Notes: generated from the sequence alone by a model not told the origin. A DNA stretch of 64,000 nucleotides from Nostoc sp. MG11 (GCF_014904695.1 NZ_JACXXN010000023.1:1-64000); one strand, 5' to 3'. Shown: positions 9,727 to 20,332, counted from the first letter of the stretch. Translations and numbers: made by a program.

Positions 9727-10437
9727 TCAGACTTCTTTGTGTGGTTCGTAACTCTCAATAACTCTACCAGCACCTCGCAGCTGACGATAGTATGACTGAC
9801 TCACCATATCTCCCTGTTCCGAAAGAATATCAATCCCAATTCCATTTCTTCCTTGATCTTTGCCAGAACTATGGATATAGTATCCATCCACCAAATAAAG
9901 TCCTACATGAGTTGCTTTTTGGGGAGTTCCAAAAAACACCAGATCACCTGGCTCTAATTGGGCAACAGTAATTGTCTGGGTAAAATCTTCTTGTTGATAG
10001 GCATCTCTAGGCAACCAAATACCTACTGAAGCAAACGCCGCCTGCATTAATCCAGAACAGTCGTAATTTGGCCCGACTGTACCACCCCAGAGGTAATAAT
10101 TTGATTGTTGCATCGCTTTTTGAGTAAAATCGATGACTTCTGTTAGCAGTTTTTTAATCTCAGATTCCGAAAATGTTGCAGCCCGATAAGGTACAGTAAC
10201 AGGTTGTAATAAACCCAAATCTGAAAAGGATACCCATCCCGGATAGTCATCCTCACTTAAATTCACTTCAACTGCTGAATCCTGTTGATTTGATGTTACC
10301 CGTAAATGTCGCCCAGATGCGGCTTGAGTCGCCAAGCGCGTACATTCAGGAGAATCATATAAGTTCAGGTCAGCTAGACACTGATATTCTGCTGATTTGG
10401 GATTTGGGATTTGGGATTTTAGATTAAAGGACATCAT
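9727..10437 (-). CDS. NlpC/P60 (C40) cell-wall peptidase with N-terminal SH3-like domain
   Basis: About 236 residues. The N-terminal half is the SH3b-like region seen in cyanobacterial gamma-D-glutamyl-diamino-acid endopeptidases; the C-terminal half is an NlpC/P60 domain with catalytic Cys in YDCSGLM, His in ATHVGLY and a third polar residue, His, in YYIHSSG. It would cleave peptidoglycan stem peptides between D-Glu and the diamino acid. The frame continues to a TTG at 10470, but that overlaps the divergent gene; ATG 10437 or 10434 is more likely. The first codons after that ATG are made of the common TTTGGGATTTGGGATT repeat, so the real start could lie even further in. Confidence 0.88.
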   Translation of the reverse strand: MMSFNLKSQIPNPKSAEYQCLADLNLYDSPECTRLATQAASGRHLRVTSNQQDSAVEVNLSEDDYPGWVSFSDLGLLQPVTVPYRAATFSESEIKKLLTEVIDFTQKAMQQSNYYLWGGTVGPNYDCSGLMQAAFASVGIWLPRDAYQQEDFTQTITVAQLEPGDLVFFGTPQKATHVGLYLVDGYYIHSSGKDQGRNGIGIDILSEQGDMVSQSYYRQLRGAGRVIESYEPHKEV

Positions 10438-10443
10438 TCGAGA

Positions 10444-11385
10444 ATGATTTTTTTTAGTAAAGACGAACAACTCGAAAATCTTGGTAATGGCATTTTAGAG
10501 GCAACTTGGGCAGCTTTTCCGGCGTTAGCCCGTAATCAAATTGCTCTGACTTGGATTGTTTACGATCCACCAGTATCAGTAAATACTGGTGGCGCTCTAA
10601 CTCCTAACGCTTTTTGGAATCACTCAGTCCGTGGTTTCACTTATCGTGGTGTTGAGCGGATTTACCCTGCGAGTGTAGTCAAGCTGTTTTACCTAGTGGC
10701 GGTAAACGAATGGCTAGAGAAAGGCATGATCCAGCAAACTTCTAAGGAGTTGGAACGAGCCATGCAAGATATGATTGTAGACTCTAGTAATGATGCTACC
10801 AGCTTGGTTATAGATATTTTAAGTGGTACCACTTCTGGGCCAGAATTACCAACAGGCCCATTTGAAACTTGGAAATATCAACGTAATATTGTTAACCGCT
10901 ATTACCAGTCTTTGGGATGGGAAGAAATGCAGACAATTAACGTCTGCCAAAAAACTTGGTGTGATGGGCCTTATGGTCGGGAGAGGGCATTTTATGGGGA
11001 GATGCTAGAAAATCGCAATATGGTGACAACAAACGCGATCGCCAGGTTGCTACATAGTATTGTTGGTGGAGTGGCAGTGTCTAGCGGGCGATCGCAAGCG
11101 ATGATGGCTTTGCTCAAACGTAGTCTCAAACCTGATAATTTGCCCACTGACGTAGAAGAAGATCAGGTGACAGGCTTTTTGGGTGGTGGTCTTCCCCAAA
11201 GTGCCCAAATTTGGTCAAAGGCAGGTTGGACAAGTCAAGTTCGCCATGATGCAGCGTATATTGAGTTACTAGATCAACGCCCTTACCTCTTAGTGGTATT
11301 TACTGAAGGCAAAGCACACGCTAAGAGCCGCGCTATTTTGCCCTTAGTTTCTCAGCTAGTTACCGAAGCAATAGCTACTTTATGA
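10444..11385 (+). CDS. Serine hydrolase of the class A beta-lactamase/PBP fold
   Basis: A 313-residue protein with the three active-site signatures of the serine beta-lactamase/penicillin-binding fold: SVVK (Ser77-Lys80, in YPASVVKLFY), SSN at about 114-116 as the S-x-N element, and a KAG in WSKAGWT in place of KTG. No signal peptide is apparent. Many cyanobacterial members of this family are annotated only as serine hydrolase; true beta-lactamase activity is uncertain because the third motif deviates. It is divergent from the NlpC/P60 peptidase with only 6 bp between the proposed starts, which suggests a shared wall-related context and leaves both starts open to question. Confidence 0.85.
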   Translation: MIFFSKDEQLENLGNGILEATWAAFPALARNQIALTWIVYDPPVSVNTGGALTPNAFWNHSVRGFTYRGVERIYPASVVKLFYLVAVNEWLEKGMIQQTSKELERAMQDMIVDSSNDATSLVIDILSGTTSGPELPTGPFETWKYQRNIVNRYYQSLGWEEMQTINVCQKTWCDGPYGRERAFYGEMLENRNMVTTNAIARLLHSIVGGVAVSSGRSQAMMALLKRSLKPDNLPTDVEEDQVTGFLGGGLPQSAQIWSKAGWTSQVRHDAAYIELLDQRPYLLVVFTEGKAHAKSRAILPLVSQLVTEAIATL

Positions 11386-11850
11386 TCCTTTTTGAAATAG
11401 GAGTGGGGGCTAGGGGCCCCCTCTGGGGTTGGGCGCTGCGGGGAAAGTAACAACATAGTTATTTTTGTGCCTCTACTCTCCTCTTATGTACTCCAATTCT
11501 TAATTAGGTATTAAAAACAAGTCTAGAGATTTTGTAATTGTTGAAGAGTGAGAATATCTACGGCTACCATAATAAATGGTTACAGAATCTCTTGATTACC
11601 TTCTCAACAAATAGAGGCTTTGCTCTCAAGTATAAAAAACATGGGTTAATACAGAATAAAGATAGCTTTGTCATCTATCAAATGCAGGATATAGTATTTA
11701 ATTTTTTGCGAATAAATCTTAAGTAGATAAGTTAAATTTAGGATGTAAAAATCAATTTTTTGGTGTTAAATTTTGAATATTGCCTAAATTTGTTGACTAA
11801 AATCAACAAAACCCTTTATTTATTGTGGCAATATTCTTTTAGGAGTGAAT
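11386..11850. other. 465-bp intergenic region
   Basis: No supported gene. A GC-rich hairpin repeat (GGGGGC at 11405-11410, GCCCCC at 11416-11421) follows the serine hydrolase, and 16 bases of it (GGGGCCCCCTCTGGGG) recur inverted near 62870-62885. A palindrome TTTGTTGA/TCAACAAA lies at 11789-11810, upstream of the next gene. A 62-codon TTG frame at 11538-11726 has no family resemblance. Confidence 0.55.
11789..11810. promoter_or_regulatory. Inverted repeat upstream of the outer-membrane-like protein gene
   Basis: TTTGTTGA (11789-11796) and TCAACAAA (11803-11810) form an 8-bp dyad with a 6-bp spacer, 40 bp before the start at 11851. It could be an operator or a leader hairpin. No regulator is identified. 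Confidence 0.35.
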
Positions 11851-12669
11851 GTGAATACTATTCTTCGCAAAGGTGTTTTTTGGTTGCCAAGTTTAGCTGC
11901 GATCGCAGTCTTAGGTAATGGCTTATCAGCAGTTGCTCAAACAGTGGACATAACCGAGTCTTCCGCTGTCATGTCTCCCAACCAGTTAGATGCTGAACTA
12001 GAGACTAGCAACCAAAACCTCTCTACAGACACAACCAAAAAATCCTCAGTAACTAATTTTACCGAAGTGCAGCAGTTTCCCAATGCTGCCACACACCAAA
12101 CTGCTAGTAGAATACTTACACCCGTTCCAGGGACAGTAACAGCTACATCTGTGGCGCTGACTTCTGAGTATGTAGAACCTATCTCTGAGCCTACTTCTCA
12201 ACCATCTGATTCCAGAATGGCGCAATCAGATATTGATATAGGCAGACCTACCCGTGGCGGTAGAAGCTATATAGGTGTTGCTGGCAACATTGGTATCAGC
12301 GGTGGTACATCATCTTTGGGAGATGGCAACTTCGCGGTCATCAGCAAAGTTGGTCTGGCAAATGCCATATCAGTGCGACCATCGGCGATTTTTGGGGATA
12401 ATACTACAGTTCTAATTCCCGTCACCTACGACTTTTCCTTGCAGCAAGCAGATCCATTTAGCGAACCGCTAGCGATCGCGCCTTATGTAGGAGTAGGTGC
12501 AGCCATTCAAACTGGCGATAACTCCCAAGTTGCCGTCTTAGTATCTGGTGGTATTGATGTGCCTTTAAACTCTCAATTTACGGCTACGGCTGCTGTGAAT
12601 GCCGGATTTTTCGATGAAACTGATATTGGCTTGTTGTTAGGAGTTGGTTACAACTTCACTGGCTTCTAA
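11851..12669 (+). CDS. Secreted protein with C-terminal outer-membrane beta-barrel-like region
   Basis: About 272 residues. The N-terminus has a signal peptide (basic ILRKG, hydrophobic core, cleavage near AVAQ). A Ser/Thr/Gln-rich linker of about 100 residues follows. From about residue 130 there are alternating Gly/Val/aromatic strands (RSYIGVAGNIGISGG, APYVGVGAAIQTG, LLLGVGYNFTGF) ending in Phe, a typical outer-membrane barrel terminus. The barrel is short, perhaps eight strands. I use the GTG at 11851 because AGGAG at 11841-11845 is spaced correctly for it, not for the GTG at 11845. A predicted structured RNA lies just downstream. Confidence 0.75.
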   Translation: MNTILRKGVFWLPSLAAIAVLGNGLSAVAQTVDITESSAVMSPNQLDAELETSNQNLSTDTTKKSSVTNFTEVQQFPNAATHQTASRILTPVPGTVTATSVALTSEYVEPISEPTSQPSDSRMAQSDIDIGRPTRGGRSYIGVAGNIGISGGTSSLGDGNFAVISKVGLANAISVRPSAIFGDNTTVLIPVTYDFSLQQADPFSEPLAIAPYVGVGAAIQTGDNSQVAVLVSGGIDVPLNSQFTATAAVNAGFFDETDIGLLLGVGYNFTGF

Positions 12670-12693
12670 TTAAATTAACGTAAGTTCGATAAG

Positions 12694-12778
12694 CCTCTCC
12701 CTATCTTGAACTAAAGTTCAAGTTTGTCCCTGTCCGGTTCGGAAAGGGAAGGTTTTACGTATTCAAACCAGGGAGAGG
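12694..12778 (+). ncRNA. Predicted four-helix structured RNA element
   Basis: Four complementary helices nest without conflict: P1 CCTCTCCCT (12694-12702) with AGGGAGAGG (12770-12778); P2 CTTGAACT (12705-12712) with AGTTCAAG (12715-12722); P3 TCCCT (12727-12731) with AGGGA (12745-12749) plus an inner CCG/CGG; P4 GGTTT (12751-12755) with AAACC (12765-12769). A T6 run follows, then an ATG at 12785. It could be a complex terminator for the gene ending at 12669, or a leader that hides the ribosome site (GGGAGAGG) of the small ORF. It matches no riboswitch class I know. Confidence 0.5.
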
Positions 12779-12784
12779 TTTTTT

Positions 12785-12877
12785 ATGGCTAATTTAGATG
12801 GAAACCTTATGACTCAATACTTGTCGGTTAAGGGTAAAAAGGGAAAGAAAAAACCTTTAATCTTTCAATGGCACTAA
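12785..12877 (+). CDS. Possible 30-residue Lys-rich small protein
   Basis: A tiny frame beginning MANLDGNLMTQYL and ending with a Lys-rich stretch, then PLIFQWH. The GGGAGAGG sequence 6 bp upstream is an excellent ribosome binding site but also forms the 3' arm of helix P1 of the preceding RNA element. There is no homologue I can name. It is listed because of the ribosome site and its position, and may be chance. Confidence 0.35.
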   Translation: MANLDGNLMTQYLSVKGKKGKKKPLIFQWH

Positions 12878-12965
12878 TAAAAGGCAAAACACTTGTGGTT
12901 TAAGCCTGGTTGTTGCATAAATGCAAAGCGGCTTGCCGTTCGCGGTAGCGTCTCTGAAAGATAAG

Positions 12966-12988
12966 GCATCGCACACATTGAGCGATGC
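12966..12988 (-). terminator. Possible terminator hairpin
   Basis: Inverted repeat GCATCGC (12966-12972) and GCGATGC (12982-12988), 55 bp past the end of the minus-strand hibernation-factor gene. The U tract is weak. Confidence 0.35.
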
Positions 12989-13042
12989 AGAACTATCAAT
13001 AAAGAAAATTCAAAGGTGTTAATAACTAGTAATTTTTTGTCT

Positions 13043-14122
13043 TCAATACCGCAAAACCAATGCAATTCGCTGATGAATGAATAGTGCTTCATCGTCCACA
13101 ATGGCAATTTTTCCTCCCTTAGCCAAGACAACTTCTATAATTTCATCAACGGCATCATCCATCACCTCTGTACCACCCGGTTGATCCACTAATTCAAACC
13201 TGCCGTCTTCAGTCAAGATTGCTGGGACATGGTAGTTTTTTTCAACCAAAAGCAATTTACCTCGACCTTCATGTGTTAATCGCCACGTTTCTCCAATCGT
13301 AGAAACGACACTTTAAGTACCCATCGCGTCATCCAATGCCTGGAGTGCATCAGCTTGTTGTGCCTCCCGAACGGACTGCACGATTGACCACACATGAGGG
13401 GTCAATTCATGAATCGTAGCTTTGTCAAAATTGCCGCTCAGGCTGCCTGCAATCGCTTGAGTATCTTGCGAAACCTCCTGGAAGAAAGATACTTGCCGAT
13501 CAACCCCTCCCACAACCAATGGTAGTGACTCATTTTGATTCTGGTAGAGCGTCAATGCACTGTCTACCTGCTGAAAAAATCTGCGATGCCTGTCGTCTCG
13601 ATAGCTAGAATCAGCATCAGATGGAAGCGGAGCCGTGGCTCCGGGCCCTGTCATTTGCATTGGGAAGTTTTCATCATGAACTTCCTCAAGGGTTTCTCCT
13701 GTTCCAGCTAATAAGCGCGTGGATGCCTGACTTAACAGCAAGACCCAATAACGCTGCGCCCGATGCATTCCATAGACTAAATCTCGTGTTGCGAAGGTTT
13801 GATCAATCACAACCCGCGCGGGTACAGGAAAAGGCAGGTAATAAAGCTTGGCAAAGTTATGGCTGATGTATAGCGCTAACCCATCCAGCGTGTGGGGGTA
13901 GTCAATTTCGCTCACGAGGGTTTCGAGCCGCTTCAATAATGGTTCTAACTCGCGGCTAGTAAATTCTGTGGCAAGCCGCTTTGTTGCCTCATCTACCAGA
14001 TTTTTCACCCGAATCGGATCTTGTTTGTTGTCGGGTGATATCCGATGAGTTGGCAACAGGATGGAAAGCGCCGGAACATTGCTCAAAGATTGCAACTGCT
14101 TAAGATCCTGACGAGTAATCAT
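13043..14122 (-). pseudogene. Ribosome-hibernation/release-factor-like (baeRF3-type) gene interrupted by an in-frame stop
   Basis: Codons 1-269 (14122-13313) are followed by TAA at 13315-13313. The same frame then continues open for 89 residues (SVVSTIGETWRLTHEGRG, KLLLVEKNYHVPA and on to VLRY). Together these match the roughly 360-residue bacterial relatives of archaeo-eukaryotic release factor 1, proposed to bind stalled or hibernating ribosomes. The N-terminal part has the LSILLPTHR opening; the part after the stop carries the C-terminal alpha/beta domain. One base change restores the gene. It may be a recent nonsense mutation, a read-through case or a sequencing error. ATG start at 14122. 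Confidence 0.8.
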
Positions 14123-14161
14123 GAATATTTCCTATCAATTTTTAGTGGCGACTAAACTGCT

Positions 14162-14311
14162 TTAAATGTTAAAGACAGAACCACTTGTGATTCCTCTACC
14201 TAAAAAAGGAGAGCGATTTTTTTCGGGGTAGATAGAAATTTCAATAACAAAATCTATTCCCTCTTTTGGTATTAAGTTGCACTCTAGCTTACCACCGTGT
14301 TTTTCAGTGAT
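14162..14311 (-). pseudogene. Histidine kinase ATPase-domain remnant
   Basis: About 49 codons starting ITEKHGGKLECN and continuing EGIDFVIEISIYP before a stop at 14164-14162. The EKHGGKLEC...EG..FVIEI pattern is the end of the HATPase_c domain of two-component sensor kinases, where the block after the G2 box reads similarly. The upstream part of the domain, the H-box and any sensor are absent, and the G-x-G-T element is degraded (PKEGID). It lies directly upstream of the interrupted hibernation-factor gene. Confidence 0.6.
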
Positions 14312-14451
14312 GGGTAGTAGTAAATATGTAATACGGAGATTTACTACTACCCTAAAATTTATTGTTCATAAGGCTATTCCAGAACGTCCGGGCAGAAGTG
14401 AAGGACGAGTCCTTTTACGTCGTCCAAAAGCTTACCCCTTGATGACTTCTA

Positions 14452-14486
14452 AAAAAAGCAAAAGAAAACAATTCTTTTGCTTTTTT
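14452..14486 (-). terminator. Terminator of the amino-acid-binding lipoprotein gene
   Basis: Perfect 15-bp inverted repeat (arms 14452-14466 and 14472-14486) with a 5-nt loop and A/T tracts on both ends. It lies 28 bp beyond the stop at 14514 and could work in both directions. Confidence 0.85.
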
Positions 14487-14513
14487 ACTATCTACTTTTA
14501 ACTTTCTTAACCC

Positions 14514-15842
14514 CTACTTCTTGGGTGTAACTTTATCAATTGCCTTGATTTTGCCATCATCTCCTACCGTCCAGACATCGTAAACACCGATGACATCTCC
14601 GTTAGCATCAACATCTACATTACCGCTGGCTCCCTGGTAATTGATATCTTTACCCTCTCTAAGCAACTTCAGTCCCTCGCAGACATCAGTCACTTCTGTA
14701 CCAGGGGCGTTGGCTACTTCACGTATTTTGTTAGAGATGCCAACACCTGTATTTTGCTTAGCCGCTTGGGCTGCCAGTACCAACAAAGCCGAGGCGTCCC
14801 AGGCTTGGGGAGCAAATTCACCTGGTGAACCACCTCTCTTAGATTGCCAGAGTTTTCTAAAAGCTTCTAAAGCTTTACCATCAGAACCGGGTACTGTGCC
14901 GATTACTCCAGTAGCAATATATCTGCCATCATTGCCTTTGCCAACTTGACCAGGAAATTCGTCTGACTTCATGCCGTCTGTCAGCATGACTTGCACTCCT
15001 TTACTCAGACCTTGCTGATATGCCGACTTTAGCAACAGGCTACCCGTTTCTACATAAAAAACGCCAAGGACTGCATCTGGTTTACCAGCAAAAGCAGCTG
15101 TAGCTTCAGTTTCAAAAGTAGTGGCTTTGGGGTCGTAACGGACAGGATTATTTTTATTAACTACGGTTCCCCCCAATTTTTCAAAAGCTTGGACAAATGC
15201 TTTTTCAAACCCCACGCCATAGTCGTTGTTAATGACAACAGTAGATACTCGCTTGTAACCTCTTTTATTGGCGAGTTCGGCTAAAGCTGGCCCTTGGTAG
15301 CTATCAGGGGGAACCGTGCGTGCCCAAAAGCCTTTGAAGTCACCTTTTTGCGCCTTTTCGGTAAATACAGGGCTGGTGCTACCAGGTGAAATCAGCATGA
15401 CTTTATTTTGAGCAGCAATTGAGACAGCAGCGGTGGAAACACTACTAGCAAAAGAGCCAACAACACCTGCAACTTTATCTACAGTTGACAGTTTAGTCAT
15501 GCCAGCAGCACCAGCTTTAGGGTCTGTTTGGTCGTCTACAGCAACAAGGCTAACAGGTTGGCCATTTACACCACCGCAAGTGTTAACGGTTTCAACTAAC
15601 AAGGGAACAGAAAGTGACATCTGCTGTCCGATTGATGCCAAATCACCCGTTGTTGGCAGTAAGGAACCAATTTTTAGTCCTTGAGCACCACTGCTTGTGG
15701 TGGTTGAGTTTGCAGCTGGGGTGGCATTCCCCCCATTATTGGCTGTGTTATTGGTGTTACTAGGATTATCACAAGCTCCTAGGAAAAACCCAGTTGCTAT
15801 GGTAGTTAAGCTTAAGGCTAAAGCAGTACTAATTCTTTGCAT
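14514..15842 (-). CDS. Branched-chain/neutral amino-acid ABC transporter substrate-binding lipoprotein (LivJ/NatB-like)
   Basis: 442 residues. A lipoprotein signal ends in LGAC (Cys24), followed by an Asn/Thr/Ser-rich tether and a type I periplasmic binding fold: KIGSLLPTTGDLASIG, VNGQPVSLVAVDDQTDP, AGVVGSFASSVS, ISPGSTSP and VINNDYGVG. This is the Leu/Ile/Val-binding family; the Anabaena neutral amino-acid N-I system binding protein NatB looks similar. No permease or ATPase genes are adjacent, as is common for cyanobacterial Nat components. The 5' leader can fold so that the ribosome site is paired (15848-15883). Confidence 0.88.
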   Translation of the reverse strand: MQRISTALALSLTTIATGFFLGACDNPSNTNNTANNGGNATPAANSTTTSSGAQGLKIGSLLPTTGDLASIGQQMSLSVPLLVETVNTCGGVNGQPVSLVAVDDQTDPKAGAAGMTKLSTVDKVAGVVGSFASSVSTAAVSIAAQNKVMLISPGSTSPVFTEKAQKGDFKGFWARTVPPDSYQGPALAELANKRGYKRVSTVVINNDYGVGFEKAFVQAFEKLGGTVVNKNNPVRYDPKATTFETEATAAFAGKPDAVLGVFYVETGSLLLKSAYQQGLSKGVQVMLTDGMKSDEFPGQVGKGNDGRYIATGVIGTVPGSDGKALEAFRKLWQSKRGGSPGEFAPQAWDASALLVLAAQAAKQNTGVGISNKIREVANAPGTEVTDVCEGLKLLREGKDINYQGASGNVDVDANGDVIGVYDVWTVGDDGKIKAIDKVTPKK

Positions 15843-15847
15843 AAATT

Positions 15848-15883
15848 ACTTTCACTCCTCTGAATAGTCAGGAGCCTGAAAGT
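15848..15883 (-). promoter_or_regulatory. Leader hairpin that sequesters the ribosome binding site
   Basis: On the mRNA (minus strand) ACTTTC pairs with GAAAGT (outer) and CTCCT with AGGAG (inner) around a 10-nt loop. The AGGAG is the apparent ribosome site, 12 nt before the ATG at 15842. Translation control is inferred from pairing only. Confidence 0.45.
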
Positions 15884-15889
15884 AAGACT

Positions 15890-15914
15890 CAAGCTAGATT
15901 TTTAGGTTAGCTTG
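15890..15914. promoter_or_regulatory. Inverted repeat upstream of the binding-protein gene
   Basis: CAAGCTA (15890-15896) and TAGCTTG (15908-15914) with an 11-bp spacer, about 50-70 bp upstream of the start at 15842. Possible operator. The rest of the gap to tRNA-Ser holds no gene. Confidence 0.35.
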
Positions 15915-16186
15915 ATCTTAACAGACTCCAAAGGATAAATAATATCATCCCCTTCAGGGAGTAGATATATTTATCCCTAGATTAGGATTTATTGAACAAG
16001 AGGCAGGGGAGCAGGGAGCAAGGGAGATAATTCAGATGGGGATTCGACCCTACCTGTTGCGCCAGCTTCTCGTGGGTAGCAACTGGCGTCATTGGTAAAT
16101 CTTCCCTGTTCTCCATACTCAAAAACCACACCCATAAGGGCATGGTTTTTAATTTGTAATGTTATGGGTGTATTGAGTTTGGAAAA

Positions 16187-16278
16187 CGGAGAGGGAGGGA
16201 TTCGAACCCTCGGTACGGAGTTGCCTGCCGTACAACAGATTAGCAATCTGCCGCTTTCGACCACTCAGCCACCTCTCC
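16187..16278 (-). tRNA. tRNA-Ser (anticodon GCU)
   Basis: A 92-nt class II tRNA. Acceptor GGAGAGG/CCTCTCC; anticodon stem GCAGA/TCTGT with loop TTGCTAA (anticodon GCT); a long variable arm (TACGGCAGGCAACTCCGTA-type hairpin); T loop TTCGAAT. CCA is not encoded. An 11-bp inverted repeat (16283-16293/16308-16318) sits just upstream. Confidence 0.96.
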
Positions 16279-16282
16279 ACGG

Positions 16283-16318
16283 TCACGAATAAAGATGTTA
16301 TCAGATTTTTATTCGTGA
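16283..16318. repeat. Perfect inverted repeat next to tRNA-Ser
   Basis: TCACGAATAAA (16283-16293) and TTTATTCGTGA (16308-16318), 14-nt loop. It lies on the 5' side of the tRNA, so it may end transcription entering from upstream or be a dispersed repeat. Confidence 0.5.
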
Positions 16319-16479
16319 GTCAATAGTCATTTGTCGTCTGCATGTCATTAGTAGCGGGTGACGCTCCAGAGTGTTGTTAACGCTAGTTCATAATGGCAGG
16401 ACACGCGCCTCCTGATACAGCGCTATGCGAATAGGACTGGAATTACTGGTTGACCTACAAAGGACAAATGACTAATTTT

Positions 16480-18841
<2,362 letters not shown>

Positions 18842-19125
18842 TTAAACCTAATTTCTACATCGTTTTGCCGTTCTCATTATACGTTGCAATCCGTTACATC
18901 TAGTAGGTTTTGTGCGATCTCTTCCCCAAAAAACTTTCGCTAAAGGGAATTTTACCTACATGCACCTGCCAAAGCAAATTGCCAATACTATTGTTGGCAA
19001 TAGGTTTGCAGCGCAGTGTGCTTCTTCTCATACAGATTCCCCATTCCCCATAAGGGTGTAGGATAAGGGCTAAGCTTTTCTAGGTTAAAAATCCCAGTTG
19101 TTTGTGACACAACAGGTAAAGAATT

Positions 19126-20250
19126 ATGGCAGTATCGCAGACGTTCCAGCGCTTTGGACATCATCTAATTGTTGGTATTTCTGGTACTACATTAAGTGAT
19201 GAGGATAAACGCGCACTCAGTGAATTGAAACCAGTTGGGGTGATTTTTTTTGGTAAGAACTTTTTGGATGCTACTCCCTACGAGGTTTGGCTAGAAAGTT
19301 TCAAGGAACTGAATAATCAAATACGACAATATACTGAACGCGACTCTATGTTGATGACCCTTGATCATGAAGGGGGTCGAGTTGTGCGTACACCACTACC
19401 AATCACACGATTTCCTCATGCCTTTATGTTGCGAACTTACAAGTCAGCGCTTGCGCTATCGCATTCGCGTGAAGTAGCAAAAGCAACAGCAGTTGAGTTA
19501 AAGTCACTGGGAATCAATTTATCCTTTGCGCCTGTAGCAGATATTTTTTCCCATCCCCAAAATCCTATTATTGGCCCTCGCGCCTTTGGGAATACTCCTG
19601 AAACTGCGGCTCAAGGTGCTTGTGACTACTTCCTCGGACTTCAAGAATCAGGAGTTTTGGGATGCGCCAAGCACTTTCCTGGACATGGAGACACTAGCAA
19701 AGATTCTCACATTGAGCTACCGATACTCAATTTGACTAGAGAAGACCTACGAATTCGAGAACTTATACCCTTCAAAGCACTCATCGAAGCGCAGGTTCCT
19801 TTGATTATGACAGCTCATATTTTATTCCCTAAGATAGATGCTGATGTGCCAGCAACACTCTCTCAACCGATCCTCAAGAGCATACTCCGAGAAGAACTTG
19901 GTTTTCAGGGAGTTATAGTATCTGATGACTTGGATATGAAAGCTGTTTCAGATATGTTTGCCAAGAGTGGTACTGTAGCGCAAGCATTTAGTGCTGGCTG
20001 CGACTTATTTATTGTTTCCCGTAATATAAATTCATCATCTATTGAACGTACTTATAAAATAGCTGAAGATTTTGCCAACTCCCTCAGTAATGGTAGCCTT
20101 GATCAATCAATAGTAGAGGCAGCTAAGGAAAGAATTGACAAACTACTGGCGGTAACACCGCAATATGTTGTTCATACTCTGGATAAAGATATATTAATTC
20201 AACATGCAAAGTTGGCGATCGCTTGTTGCTTCCAAAACGTTAGTTTGTAA
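19126..20250 (+). CDS. nagZ: Beta-N-acetylhexosaminidase, glycoside hydrolase family 3
   Basis: 374 residues. NagZ-type GH3 enzymes remove N-acetylglucosamine from peptidoglycan fragments during wall recycling. The diagnostic KHFPGHGDT (residues 182-190) carries the His used as acid/base in this subfamily, and SDDLDM contains the nucleophile Asp267. LDHEGGRVVR and FAPVADI are further family blocks. No signal peptide, so it is probably cytoplasmic. It is monocistronic, followed by 940 bp of non-coding DNA with two related repeats. No amino-sugar kinase or permease is next to it. Confidence 0.93.
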   Translation: MAVSQTFQRFGHHLIVGISGTTLSDEDKRALSELKPVGVIFFGKNFLDATPYEVWLESFKELNNQIRQYTERDSMLMTLDHEGGRVVRTPLPITRFPHAFMLRTYKSALALSHSREVAKATAVELKSLGINLSFAPVADIFSHPQNPIIGPRAFGNTPETAAQGACDYFLGLQESGVLGCAKHFPGHGDTSKDSHIELPILNLTREDLRIRELIPFKALIEAQVPLIMTAHILFPKIDADVPATLSQPILKSILREELGFQGVIVSDDLDMKAVSDMFAKSGTVAQAFSAGCDLFIVSRNINSSSIERTYKIAEDFANSLSNGSLDQSIVEAAKERIDKLLAVTPQYVVHTLDKDILIQHAKLAIACCFQNVSL

Positions 20251-20332
20251 ATTATGCCTGGTGACTGGAATCGCAGCTAAAGAAACAAAGACCGCCTAGG
20301 CTTTTCTGGGAGATTTAGATCTTCTGATTTAT

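Noticed and set aside
11538-11726. 62-codon TTG-initiated frame
   Set aside because: No ribosome site and no recognisable motif; AT-rich intergenic DNA.
12694-12778. Assignment of the four-helix element to the glutamine (downstream-peptide) riboswitch
   Set aside because: It precedes a small ORF as that class does, but the conserved core sequence expected of the class is not visible.
12874-13131. 85-codon frame on the minus strand
   Set aside because: Overlaps the C-terminal part of the hibernation-factor gene in another frame, and the 3' part is repeat sequence.
14277-14501. 74-codon frame on the plus strand
   Set aside because: Overlaps the kinase remnant on the other strand and the terminator hairpin; Lys/Phe-rich tail comes from the hairpin.
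15989-16292. Two short frames across the tRNA-Ser gene on opposite strands
   Set aside because: They translate the tRNA; not protein genes.
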